Positions 36,400-47,889 of a stretch of DNA of 64,000 nucleotides are shown piece after piece. The position numbers and the translations under genes were made by a program. The notes below the pieces were generated by a model. The model worked only from the letters and a program-made list of their open reading frames with translations. It was not told where the DNA came from and did not search any database. Origin of the DNA: Fomes fomentarius (taxonomy: Eukaryota; Basidiomycota; Agaricomycetes; Polyporales; Polyporaceae); assembly GCA_022606135.1 (NCBI GenBank), contig JABYQN010000010.1, forward strand, positions 2,108,001-2,172,000, written 5' to 3'. The first letter of the stretch is position 1, and the number at the start of each line of letters is the position of its first letter.

Positions 36400-36786
36400 T
36401 CAGATAGGAAGAGCGCAGTACGTCATCTGGAGTTCCAGCGTCGCCTGGTGCACCTCAGCACTGCACTGCGCGGCCGTCAAGCAGGACGTCAATGCCTGCT
36501 GAAAGGCCGGTTCACAAGAGCATTTGACATCATCGACCCTGTGCCGCCATCACGCATTCCGCGTTACCGGCACCCGGTGGCGAGCAACAGGCGAGGTTGG
36601 CGCAAGTTGGCGTAGATGATCAGCTGGTTGAGTAGGAGGAGAAAGGAAGTGTGGTGGGCACCTGGTTGAACAGCCAGTCTGCTCGTAGGCAACGGCCCTA
36701 CAGGTCATGCACTTGGGTATGTCCTGAGCGTGCACGGCGGAGTTGAAGGCGGCGACGGTGAGCGCGAGAATGGCGATGAACTTCAT
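36400..36786 (-). CDS. Small secreted CFEM protein (CFEM 4)
   Basis: Two exons (36786-36662, 36538-36400) join in phase to 87 aa. A signal peptide (ILALTVAAFNSAVHAQ) is followed by eight Cys (KCMTC, GC, VKCSC, SCLTAAQC, TYC). The first two Cys are two residues apart rather than the usual three. The haem-type Asp is present (DDVKC). It is the duplicate of CFEM 3, but a TGA ends the frame just after the last Cys. The old third-exon donor (GTGAGTAATTCC, about 36360) remains as a relic downstream. No GPI tail is present. Confidence 0.78.
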
Positions 36787-37595
36787 AGTGTTAGGGGGAG
36801 AAAGTGCTTGTGAGCGAGTTGATGTTGTTGAGGAAGAGAGATTGAAGAGGGTCGGGTAAGATGAAGTGGAGAGGCTCACGTTTTTATGCAATATGTCGAG
36901 TTGTGCAGTCAACCGAACACAGCGGGTGATGTAAGCAGTGTTGAACTCGAAGAATGATCTATGAGACCGTATCGGTCATTTCCGTTCCCGCTAACGTCTG
37001 AGAGCATGGCTCTACGACCACGTAGTGGCGTAGTAAGATGAAAATTCATGTTCAGTGTAGTCTCAGCTCCTGCAACAGGCAATTAGTTCAACTGAAGGTA
37101 CATACCAGGGTGCGTGCTTTCCCCGCAATGGCCTCCTTGGTATGGAACTTTGCAGCGACGCCACATCTTGCATACTGCAAGGAGAGCTGCTTGACTCACG
37201 ACTCGTAGAAATGACCGCACATGACATACCGAGGTATTGATCTGACGACGCAGCACTGCACGTTGAGGTAAGACTGTCTCCGTGACTCGCGATGTGCTAG
37301 ATGCGTGAACGCGAGCGGCTTGAAGGTGAGCTGCGCAGGCGCGATATCAGTCTCAGCTCACGCAATACACAGTTTGAAGGGAAATGCACACTACGACGCC
37401 GCACTGGCTGGAATAACACTCGTCATGGAAGGGCACTGAGCTGGGATATAGTGGGTTCGATGTCAGTACATGCATGCAACATATGGATCGGAAGCGGCAC
37501 TCATGAGCAATTGAGAACTATGCTGCTGGATATCTGTTCCAAGTCCAACACAACGCTAGACAGAGCGATATTTTAGACCTTGATGCGAATTCACG
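36787..37595. other. Upstream region of CFEM 4 inside the duplication
   Basis: The CATAAAAACGTGAGCC cassette lies about 100 bases before the start. The rest is duplicated non-coding sequence. No gene was found. Confidence 0.5.
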
Positions 37596-37690
37596 TCAAC
37601 ACATCCGCCTCTTGATAGCAACGCGGTCCCATGCGGCACACTCACGGTTGATACAGTGCTGAGGTGCTCGTTCTTGCACTTCACGTTGGC
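37596..37690 (-). pseudogene. CFEM exon fragment
   Basis: On the minus strand it is closely related to exon 2 of CFEM 5. NVKC, KNEHL, INREC and the terminal KRRMC plus TGA can all be found, but small deletions put them in different frames and one Cys pair is lost. No first exon is attached. Confidence 0.65.
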
Positions 37691-38851
37691 CCGGTGTACC
37701 CATGTCAGCAAAGGTGGAGCCCGAAAGGGGGCAAGGGATGCACGGGACTGGAAGCAATAGGAGGGCCATGAGAGATGTCAACATTGAGAAGGAAAGTTTG
37801 GTCAGAATCGACGAGATGTCCGGAATACCAAGCAAAAGGCCCAAGGAATGGAAACTCACGCTGCTACACAGCGTGGCACGGCGTGGTGCAATTGCCCATG
37901 CAACTCGTCGGTCCATATTGGGCTTGTGCACCGACAACGGTGACCGCAAGCTTGATGATGTCGCCACGTGTTTAGAGTGGGGTCATGAGGGATGAGGCGG
38001 TGGTATGGCAACATAATAAGCAGCACTATTTAGACAGTGCGACTGGCTGTGTAGACATCTGGAGCTTGAAGCGTGCACTGGTAGGGAGGTTGAGTGCGAA
38101 GAAACGAGCTGTCAGAATGCTATTCCTGAGGCCTGATGCCAGTGGATTGGATACGGAAACATCGCTGCGCTCACATCCCAGATAGCCGGACTCAAAGAGC
38201 TATTCCTGCAGATGGCACCCCGTGCGAATGACGAATAGGCATTGTCTTGACATACGTTGATCTCTCCGTACAGAAGTGTGTCTCCATGTATCACCAATGT
38301 ATTCTTGTCGCAGATGAAGCCATTGCACTCTCAATCTAATCAGTCAAGACTCAATGGTCATTGATTCCGGAAACTCCCAGAAAAATCGAGGGGACAGGTA
38401 TCAACACTTCTATGCAGAGCCCAGTACATCCGTCTGAGTGTCAGTAGCACGTCTCTCATAGCTGCACTCGCAATCGACCGAGAGCGAGGACCCATGCGCC
38501 GTGAAAGCGCGATTTCAAGGCCGTTAGGGAATTCTATGACCGAAGCACATGAAACGGCACCCCGAGGTAACAAGTCGCGGCAGGCGTCCAACGGGACAGC
38601 GGCAGGAGGGGACGGAGAGGAAAAGAAGAGGCTCTGTTGTGCGCCGATAGTATATATACACACGTAGTCGCATGGTCTCGGGTGACCTAAACGCGCAACC
38701 GCCAGCAATCCTCGTCACAAATCGCCACAGAGTCCAAGCTGAGCGGAGAAGGGGAGTTGCGGCGCTGCCAGCCCTGACGCGAAGACCAAAGGCATTTACA
38801 TTCAGCGTTCGGGAACGAAAGCCGCGCCTGCCAGTGGCCGGGATTCTCACC
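37691..38851. other. Intergenic, no gene seen
   Basis: Only short frames without recognisable motifs are present between the CFEM fragment and CFEM 5. Confidence 0.4.
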
Positions 38852-39298
38852 TCAACACATCCGCCTCTTGAAAGCCTCTGCAGCGTCGCGGTCCCGCGCG
38901 GTGCACTCGCTGTTGATGCAGTTCTCCGTCTGCTGCAGGAAGTGCTGGTTCTTGCAGAGACACTTGACGTTCGTCCTGTATGCCCGCGTGAGGTGTGTGG
39001 CAGCGAAATCGAGGTCAGCAAGGAACGAGAGACGCGGATGACATGATGAAGGTGAGGTGCGGGATTCAAGACACCCCAAGGATGGCGAAGAGGTTGAAAA
39101 GGCGCATAAGTCATAATCGACGAAATCATTGAAAGTACGGGGCACCACGGTGGAGGTATGGGACACTCACGTGCTGCAGCTACTTCCCGATGCGGCGCGG
39201 CCTATGCAGTTGCGCGCGCAGCTTGTCAGTCCGAATTGGGCTTCAGCGCAGGCTGCGGAGAGGGCGAAGATGACGGCGAGGGCGGAGGTCAACTTCAT
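38852..39298 (-). CDS. Small secreted CFEM protein (CFEM 5)
   Basis: Two exons (39298-39171, 38975-38852) join in phase to 83 aa. A signal peptide (LAVIFALSAACAEAQ) is followed by the eight-Cys CFEM pattern (TSCARNC, SSC, VKCLC, NCINSEC, RMC). The last Cys is the final residue. The position of the haem-ligand Asp is Asn (TTNVKC). No GPI tail is present. A GACAAT tandem repeat lies directly in the leader. Fragments of closely related genes at 34954 and 37596 show that this subtype was once more numerous. Confidence 0.82.
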
Positions 39299-39310
39299 GG
39301 TGGTGATGAT

Positions 39311-39341
39311 GACAATGACAATGACAATGACAATGACAATG
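39311..39341. repeat. (GACAAT)5 microsatellite in the CFEM 5 leader
   Basis: Five perfect hexamers lie about 12-43 bases upstream of the start codon, on the opposite strand to the gene. Length changes here could affect translation or transcript start. Confidence 0.8.
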
Positions 39342-41898
39342 ATGTTTCGGGATGAGGTGGTGGACACTGCGAGTGCTAATGGTTTGCAGAAGAGGGAGGT
39401 GTGCTACCTTGACATATATATATGTAGCAGAGATTGACTCTTGCGTCCGAAAGGTGCCATATAGGGAAGAGCAAGGGAGGTGAACACGAGGTGGAGCGCC
39501 GCAGCAAGTGAGAAGGTGATCGCCGCTCTCTTCTCCGCTGTGTGCTCCTTCGTACTTCAGGAGACGGTTTGCAGAACAACCCCCTAGACTTCGGTGTCCG
39601 CAGGTTTTGCCTTTGGACGTGACGGACCAACGACCGTGTGTTCATTAGATTGGCTAAGAAGCACGTTGCAGAAACTGCTGGCAAGGACCAGAACCTGGAC
39701 CCTAACATATCGAAGCTCGAGCGAAGCCCGCGTGCCACCCGGAGGAAACACAGATGCACGTAACTTGCCAAATTTGGAGCCCAGGCGAAGCCGGGGGTGA
39801 GGGTGAGGGTAAGGGTACGACAGTGCAAGAAGAAGAAGCAGTCCCAGCCGGCCGTGTAGACACATGCCGAGTTCATGGTATAAGGGTGCGCGGATGAAGG
39901 TAGAGCAGAGCCCGAAGAACCGAGGAGCTGCAATGCGATTCGTGAGGCGTAGGTCAGCGGATCGGATCCCATCGCGAACGCTTGGAGTGCAACCCTTTCA
40001 CGCAGAGCGTTCTTTGCATTCTTTGCATTCTGAAGCCTGAAGGTTCAGCGATCTATCATCCCCAGAAGACCCCCAGCTGAGTGACGGTGGTGTCAGGCAG
40101 GTATAACGGCGAGAGCCCGAGGACGCTCGTGGACCATACCTGAGGACTATGGCCTGAGGATGAGCAGGGACTGGTGCCGAGTATCACCGCCCCCTCCACT
40201 CACCTCGACGATTCAGCATTGTCCGCGTCCGCGATCGCGGTAGAATGACGATTCTGCGAGATACAGGCCACGCATACCATGTCAGCTCCGATCAACCGAC
40301 GACGGAGGGTCCAGCAGAAAACCCAGACACCGACACCGACTAGGAATGGAGGGGGGGGGGGGGGAGGACCGACAAACGCAGTGCGCCCGACGCTGCATAA
40401 GTGCATGCGTCTGTGCTGCCCGCGCAGCGTAGCGCAGATGTACAAGTCGTCGTCGAGAAGGGACAAACAGCCACTTCCAGCTACCGACCGTCGACGCAGT
40501 GCACGTTGACCCAGGGTCGAGTCGAGTCGAGATGCGCCAGCGCCGTCCGCCGCGTCCGCGCGAGTTCCCTCTGAGCAGACGTTCGCATTCACATTCATCC
40601 TTTGCTGATACTTTGGCCCTTGACGTCGTTGCAGCGACGCGTCGAAAATCCGCGCATGCGTCATCCGAGTCCGCGTTGGGTGTCTGAGTTTGTATCCCCG
40701 TGCCCTGCCCGTCACGGTGTCTGGCTGGAGCTAGATGTGCCCAGGTCGACGGTCGACGGTCGCGGATCGTGTCGGTGCGCAGGGGGACCACGGGCCGCCT
40801 GGGGAGGAGTAAGGGAACAAGCTGTGCACGATACGGAGACCGCACGGGTCCAGCGGACTGTGGGGAAGGACCAGGCATGGCATGTATCCAGGCAGGTTGA
40901 CCGTACGGGGACGGAGCGCCGCCGTTCACGGTCGTTGGTCTTGGGACAGGACTTGTGTGGGCCGCAGCTCCGCTTGCGTCGGGGTCGACGACAGAAAGTT
41001 CCCAGCCTCGATACACCTTTTCCAGTCCGCCGCATACCGTCAACTCAACTTGACAGGCTCGGCAGGCGACTCGACACGCGCGGTTCGGTAGAAGGAAACC
41101 ATCGGAGTCGACAGGCAGCTTCGGTTCGACGTTGTTGGCGGAAGTGGTTACTGGGGGATCTGAAAGAGGCTCGACCAGGTGAACATCACTTGAAGCTGGA
41201 AAGCTTGAATGGTCGACATACCTCAAGACGTCCCGGACGTGTCCCAACTTTTTACTTCCACGCACACACCTCGAGCTCGCGCGCAGCCCACAAAGCACAA
41301 GCTCCCCGTATCGCAGCTTGCGTGCCAATCTTCCCCGAAAATCAATAGACAGAGAAATACTTGCACGAGCCCGAGTCAGACAGACACCGCGCGCGAGAGC
41401 GGGAAGAGGCTAAAGGTGAAGCTCCGTTGTAAAGAGCTTGAGGCAAGGTACCTACTGAGCAGTTGAGCAGGAGAACTTGTGACATCTCCTTCTGCGTCTC
41501 CTGCGTCTTCCCCATGTCGACCATGGATAGAAATAAGTTGTAGTTTCTTCGGGATCGGTTTTATGATGGAGGTCGAGAACAAGACTGAAGCTTATCATCA
41601 GGCGCCCAAACAGCTCGACCTTTACTTCTTACTTTCACTAGCACTGTGCCGCTACGTCCCCCCCTGTCCGCTGGCATCGCGGCAAACTTTGACCACAGGA
41701 TGACAATAGCCAAGGCAACAAACAATTATGGCGCCGAAAGAGATATAATCACACATTCGGCAGTACACCAAGAAAAACGCGTCATCATACGAAATCAAGG
41801 TCGACTCGGCCGTGCAATCCGACGAACTGAGCAACTTTTAGCCTCCCCTCCTAATTCAACACCTCCTACACATACTTTCATAATTGTCCCACACACGC
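39342..41898. other. Intergenic with low-complexity tracts
   Basis: A (GAGGGT)n-like run lies at about 39795-39815 and a 14-base poly-G tract at 40351-40364. A 348-codon frame on the minus strand (41328-40282) has no ATG near its start and no recognisable motif, so I do not call it a gene. A small-exon gene cannot be excluded because a GTATGT donor lies inside the frame at about 41215. Confidence 0.4.
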
Positions 41899-42838
41899 TC
41901 ACAAAACGAGCGCAGCGCCCGCAACGACGCCAACGAACGCCATGCCCACACCCACAAATCCGCCTGTAGCAAACTCGGACCTCATTCCTAGCGCAGCGTT
42001 GTTCGAGTTCGCCGCGCTAGACGCCGCGGAGGTAGCAGCGCCCGTCGCTGAGTTGATGCCGGAGGAGAGATTGCTGCGGCCCGAGGAGGCTGCGGAGGAT
42101 AGGGAGGAGGCGGCGGAAGAGGCGGCGGAGGAGAGGCTGCTGATTGCGCTGGACGCGCCGGATGCAGCGCTTGAGGTTGCGGCGCCCGAGGTTGCGGCGC
42201 TCGAAGCTGCGCTGGTCACTGGAAATGGGGAACCAAGGGGTGAGCAGGTGCGTTTTTAACGAAACGAGAAACGGGAATGAGGTGAGAGGAGTCGGAAAAG
42301 GTACGAAGAGCCGTGTTGTCGGACGTGCGAAAACAGAAGCCATACAAACATATCTGGCGAACGGGCCGCACTCCTTCGAGAGGACGGCGAGCCGGGGAAA
42401 TAGGAGGCAGAAGATGAGGGAAGTATGATGACGGGAATGAAGAGAGAGAGGTGCGTGGTTGCGCGGGAGAAAGACGGCGAATCGACTGACCTGCGGCACA
42501 CTGTTGCTGCTGGAGCTGCTGGGCGGCCTGGATCTCCTGCTGGGAGCAGCTGCTCTCGAGGCAACTGGTCGCGGTCTGCTGGAACTGCTGGTTCGTGCAC
42601 AGACAGGTCACGTCGGTGCTGCGGGCGAGTAAAGTATGACGTCAGTGTACGACAAACGAGGCGCGCGTCAGGTGAGCACATACATGCCTGAGCAGCCGTT
42701 GGCGGATGAGGCTTGGGAAATGCAGCCGAGGATGCACTGGGTGATGCCAGTGGGGACGGCACCGGACGAGGACTGGCTCTGGGCTTGCACACCTGCAAAA
42801 GCGACAGCGGCGAAGGTGAGGGCAGTCGCGAACTTCAT
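41899..42838 (-). CDS. CFEM-domain protein with GPI-type tail (CFEM 6)
   Basis: Three exons (42838-42684, 42618-42491, 42218-41899) join in phase to 200 aa. A signal peptide is followed by a CFEM domain with eight Cys (TQCILGC, GC, VTCLC, SCLESSC, QQC) and the haem-type Asp (TDVTC). The linker is an Ala/Ser-only low-complexity stretch (repeats of SSAAS), longer than in the other members. A hydrophobic GPI-type tail (VGVVAGAALVL) ends the protein. A TATATA motif at about 42925-42930 lies 90 bases upstream. Intron 2 is long (about 270 nt). Confidence 0.9.
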
Positions 42839-45763
42839 GGTGTCGTGGTTATGAGACGCGGTGAGGTTTAGGTGCGGGCAGCGGGGAAAGGGGAGAGTCC
42901 AGGAGTCATGGAAGGGGCTTTGAATATATAGGGCGGGGAAGGGAGCAAGTGACGTGGTCTAGTGCGTTCTGACGTCTGTAGACTTGTCTTCTCCGGACGC
43001 AATGACGGAGTGAGCCCGCTCCGGCGCCACACGTCCGCTCCACAGCATGAGCCCTCGAGCGAGCGACTTACTCGTCTACCTGCCAACGTATGCGTCACGC
43101 CATTACTCCCTGCTCAGTAGGATCTACCACGAGCGCACTCACCGCGCGGTAGAGGAAGGTACTGCAGGCGCATGCGTCGTCTTCGGATTCGCACCGGACG
43201 CTCTACGTGGTGCGGGGAAGCTAAGCCTTCTGCCCGTGCTTCTCCTGCCTTTACAGGGCCCAGCTCTCGGTATTATGCGCGACGTGACGTGACACGACGA
43301 AAGGACTGCACTTTTAGAAGCTTGGGACGCCGGAATATTGGAGTCTATCCGACCGGCCTGGGAGTGTGCGGTCTACCATGTACGTCATCCTGTCTAAATA
43401 CTAGGCCTGCCAGTCTAGCAAGCGCAAGCTTGCACTTGGACCGTGCCAATCACTAACTATCCACCGTCCAGCCATTCATCCACGATCACAAGTCTGCTTT
43501 CTTTTCTACACCAGAATCTCGGTCGCGCAGCCAGTTGTGCAGGAAGCCTAGAGAACTTGCGAAGGCCTCGTTCACCCACCGAACTACAGTACGGGCGCCG
43601 TCCTAGAGAACCAATAGCGTTCCAGCCATGGAAGCTCGCACTGCATCAGGCTTCCATGGCATCGCCGTTGTTCGAACAGCTGCAGTGAGTAAGTACCGTA
43701 ATATTTTTGGACTTGCGTGGCGCACTTGATTTCTGACCACGGGGGTGGACGAATCGGATGCGCATGCTACATACATACTACTGAGCGCAGCAATCGGACG
43801 TCGAGCATTGGATAACGAGTACATAGTACTATCCATACAGGTTTCAGCCAGCCCTGTCCCACCCTGGCCAGCACCGGTCCTCGGACGGCATTTCCCATAT
43901 CCTAAGTGTCACCATGACAGTCTTCTTCGCTCGCTCTCCCGTCCGGTTTATTGATACCACTCAGGTCTCTTGATGTCGTCTCGCCGCGCTCGTCCGCTCG
44001 TGCTTTGTGAGTGTGCAGCCGGGACTGCTCTCCTCTAGCTTTAACAGCGGCGTTGTCCTGACACGTAATATTATTTCCCCAATGGCGCATTCACTGTCTC
44101 TGGCCCCTGGACGCTTTTGAATGGCACTCTCTCTTCCGTTGTCCCGATTCTCAGTCGCCTATATGATGGGCTGAGCTCTCTCGACGCTCATTTTCGGGGA
44201 GAAGTCCTGCTGGATGCTCGCCCAGGCTTTCGGGTTTACGTGGTGCTGTAGCCCTTGTGAGTGGTGTACTCGTATTGACTGCGTGCTCCATGTCTAACTG
44301 CTTCCACCCCTCGTATAGACAGAAGCCGCGATCGTGGCTCGCTGACCATGTTCGGTTCGGTCGAGTGCTGTGGCACTTCAAGTTCAACAGTCCGTCGCGA
44401 TTCGCTGCTGTATGAAGCGCAGGCTACTTCCTGCCTGCCTTCGCTACCCTCGCCCACCCGACGGGACCTCCCTCCGTGTATCGTGGATTACATCGAGCAC
44501 TCTCTCAAAAGCTACAATGGCGTGGAGGTAGCAGTGAGCTCGACACTGCACCATTGGGATCCCACGCACAGGTGCATACACCTTGCTTCGCCACAGGCTA
44601 GCTTGTGCGTGAACATCCGCGATCTTGTAGAGTCTGTGAGGTTCTGGCGCGTGATCGCCACGTTTATAACTATAATTTCGCTATCAACGCACTCTCAAAA
44701 CTGCCAACCAGGACCCGCTTCTCTCGCATGTTCCCGCCATCGGTGTCGACATCTGGGAGTGGCACGCGATCGCCGATCACGAATCCCGACGTCCGCCGCC
44801 CTCGATAACGAGCCCGCCTGCACGAACGTGCTCTGCATTCGCCACACGCAGGGATGGCAGCCGCATGATTCCGTGTCCAGATCGTGGTTGAACGCGACTG
44901 AGGATCAGACAGAAGTTCATCTTCGGCACGACGGTGTTCGCTGGAGGTGAGCGTTCCTACCCTCCGTTTCCTTTCCAATTCATTCTCTTCTCTCTCTCGT
45001 CCTGGTATATATAACAAACGGTCCACTTGTCGCCTTCCGATGGCGTATCGAGAGTTGATTGTCCAACGTTGAACACGGTGACGGTGTTGAGGCTGATCCC
45101 TGGCGTTTCCATCTGGGATGAGAGAGCCATGCTCCACACGACGTCACGGGGATGTGGAGAGTCGTCGGTTACCGGTGATCAAGCTAAGCTCGGAGCCGTC
45201 GAGGTGTTCGCCTCATATCTGTGATTGCGCAGCGGGGTCCGAGTCCAGCTGAGTGTTGGACTTGGAGCAGTACACAGCTGATCCAGATTGACTCGTTCGA
45301 GGTCCACAATATTCGGTGACGAAGACAAATGCGTACGGGTCGACTACAGCGTCCGTACCTGGAGCTCCGAGCTTAATGGGCGAGGTCTGAACTCTGTTGA
45401 CTAGCTGCACCAGGTCTCGCGGGCGCAGAGAACTGGTCAGACTGATCGCATGGTCCTCGCTTCAATCACAATCGGGTGCGCGGCGTGGACGGGGGGCCAG
45501 CCACCTAACCCCCTTCACGGTGGCTAGCGAAAGTGCGTGCGGCAAGTGACGGACGTCAGCCAACGAGGACGGGGGTCGTGCCAGCCCTCGCGCCCGCCCC
45601 CGGCTTTCTGTCTCTCTACAATCGCACTCCTCGGCTGACCTACATCGCTATAAATCCTTGGATGTTTGCGTTCTACGCCCCCAACTCTTTTGTCCCAGAG
45701 CTCCCGTCCATCCATCCGTTCACCCTCAGTCAGACCTCTTGCTACAACATCTCTTACTTGATC
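42839..45763. other. Intergenic region between convergent-type CFEM blocks
   Basis: CFEM genes on the left are on the minus strand and those on the right on the plus strand, so this is the divergence point. Frames at 44348-44950 and 44670-45137 lack recognisable motifs. TATAAAT at 45649-45655 lies about 110 bases before the CFEM 7 start and is probably its TATA box. Confidence 0.45.
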
Positions 45764-46547
45764 ATGAAGTACTCCGTCGCACTCGCCTTCTCCGCCGTCG
45801 CCTTTCAGGTCGCCAGTGTGCAAGCCGCGAACCCGGCGTTCACGCCTCAATGCGCCCTCAAATGTGCGAAAGAAGTCGCAACACTCGTCGTTTGCCAGGC
45901 CCTGTAAGTCTTGACCTGAGCTCTTGCTCCCTTGTCCGCCGTCTGATGAACTGACGTCATACCTTGCCACAACCACACAAGGGGCAACGTTGAGTGTGTG
46001 TGCACCAAGGCAGAGGCCGCCCAGCACTTCGGCACCTGCATCACGGGCGGGTGCAACGCCCACGACCATGACGTTGCTCAGCACGAGCTGCCGTCCGTGT
46101 GCGCCCCATGTGAGTCCAACGTCCATAATTCAGCCTCCGAATCTTCCATTCCGAGGACCTCCTTCACCGCATACTCACATTGACTCCTTCGTTCTGGCAG
46201 ATACCTCACCCGACGCCGTCGATAATACCCCGGACGACGACGACGACGACGGCGATGACGATGACGATGACACCATCGATCCTGATGAAGCGAAGAAACT
46301 CAAAGATGCCTCCCTCCACACGGCAGCCAACGCCGTCTCCTCCGCCGTCTCTTCCGCCGTCTCCTCCATCCTCAGCTCGGCCACGGCTTCTGGCGGAACG
46401 TCGGCCCACAGCACGGCCACCAGCGCTGCGTCGTCGACCGCGTCGTCGAACAGCGCCCCGTCTGGTCTCGCTTCGTACTTCGACGGTCTGGTCGGCATGG
46501 GCGTCACCGTTGCCGGAGTCGTGGCTGGTGCTGCGTTCGTCTTGTGA
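45764..46547 (+). CDS. CFEM-domain protein with poly-Asp linker and GPI-type tail (CFEM 7)
   Basis: Three exons (45764-45903, 45982-46109, 46201-46547) join in phase to 204 aa. A signal peptide of about 21 residues precedes the eight-Cys CFEM domain (PQCALKC, VVC, VECVC, GTCITGGC, SVC). The haem-ligand Asp position is Asn (GNVEC). After the domain comes an acidic tract of two Asp runs (six and six) separated by Gly, which no other member has. A Ser/Ala linker and a GPI-type tail (VAGVVAGAAFVL) follow. The middle exon is again 128 nt. Confidence 0.9.
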
Positions 46548-47565
46548 GTCGAGGGGCAGAGATAGGGAACTTATTGGCACTTGTATTGGATAGAGTGATG
46601 GTGGATCTTCGAACGGGACTCTTTTCTTGGATCTTGGATGAGCATATACTTCTAGCCGTTGATTTGTCGTAGCATACGGATGGTGGTACCGCGAGCGAAC
46701 GCACATATAATCCAGAATTCACCCTATTCAGATCTCCCCTGCGTGCAACACGCGTAGTTACGAAGAATTCAGCGGCGTGTATAGATAGTGAGCCTCACGA
46801 ATTTGGGACGACGTTTGTGGAAAAGGAAGCCTCCCATGATGTGCACTATGCAACATTCAGTGCGAAGAGTGTTTGCTTCTTTCCCAGTGCTATGTCTGTT
46901 CAACAGCGAAAAGCAAAGATAGAATAACAGACTTTTGGATACAAATCACACAAGGCACACAATATGTTACACGACAGAGAAAATCTGCACAAGAGGCTCC
47001 GCTCTACATAGCAACACAAAACAAACCCCGATCTCCTTCGGCTGCCATCAGTCACTCCAGCTACGCAGCCTGGGCATCATCCCCGCGGCCGTTGCGCCAC
47101 TACTTCAACTTCAAGTTACACCGCGGTCGGCTCCTCCTCCCCTCCTCGCCGCGCGAGCGACGGACCGCAGTCGTCTTCGTGACCCGTCGTCGTGCGGTAT
47201 TTACGCGGTGCGGACGGCTCGTGGCCGGCCGTGGCGGCGAGACCGCTCTCGTGGCGCCGGCCGTGCTGGTACGGTGGTACTAGACGCGTCTGTCGCAAGT
47301 CGTTTCGGCAGTGCTCGTGGCCGCTTCTGCTCCACTCGACTTGCAATTGTCAGCGCTGGCTGCATTGGCAGCTCAAGTCAAGTGGAGAGAACTTGGAAGA
47401 GCTTGCCATTCGTGCGCGTCCGAGTTGTCAGCCGAAGAGCTGGACGCATCCGTCCGGTTAGCTCCAGAGGAAGACGCGTCGGAGTCGCTGGATGCGTCGG
47501 AGCCGTTGGCGGACGGCTCGGAGCTGTCGCTCGCGTCTGCAGTACTGTTGGTAGCGTCGGCTGTG
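46548..47565. other. Intergenic, with a Ser/Asp-rich open frame
   Basis: Most of it shows nothing. On the minus strand at about 47390-47590 one frame reads a Ser/Asp/Ala-rich low-complexity peptide (DASSDSDASSSG) ending in a stop. It directly follows the gene at 47566-47889 but in another frame. Confidence 0.4.
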
Positions 47566-47889
47566 TCATCGGAATAGTAGAGGAAGCTTCTTGCCCATCA
47601 TCGTTCTGACGGGGGCGAACCCGCGGGGACGGAAGGTGCGCTGGATAAGGCCGAAGAAGGGCTTGCTCGCAGTGCCAGGGGGATTGGCGTACTCCGCGTT
47701 GGCGACACCAGTGGTCACAGGGTGCGAAACACCAGCAGCTGCGGTAGCGCAAGATGATAGTGCAAGTTAGTAGACGGATATGGGGGAAATTGGCGTGTAC
47801 GTACCTCTACCGTGGACACCTCTACCGTGGACACCGGTCGGCGTGGCAAATGCCAACCCAACGAACGCCACAGGTTTTGGAGTAATCAT
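47566..47889 (-). CDS. Small protein of unknown function, possibly secreted
   Basis: Two exons (47889-47805, 47738-47566) join in phase to 85 aa. The N-terminus is weakly hydrophobic (VAFVGLAFATP) and could be a short signal peptide. A perfect 15-base repeat encodes VHGRG twice just before the intron. The rest has no Cys and no recognised domain; it ends basic (RTMMGKKL). A Ser/Asp-rich frame continues just beyond the stop in another phase, so a frameshift or a missed exon is possible. I do not recognise the family. Confidence 0.4.

Larger units (their letters stand above)
35885..37655. repeat. Direct segmental duplication, copy 2
   Basis: It is the partner of 33300-35010 and carries CFEM 4, its promoter and a CFEM exon fragment in the same order and orientation. 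Confidence 0.75.

Noticed and set aside
40282..41328. 348-codon minus-strand frame
   Set aside because: No ATG in the first half, no recognised motif, and composition explained by GC-rich sequence; splicing into a real gene could not be supported.
44348..45137. 200-codon plus and 155-codon minus frames
   Set aside because: Overlapping frames on opposite strands, neither with a domain, signal peptide or consistent codon use.
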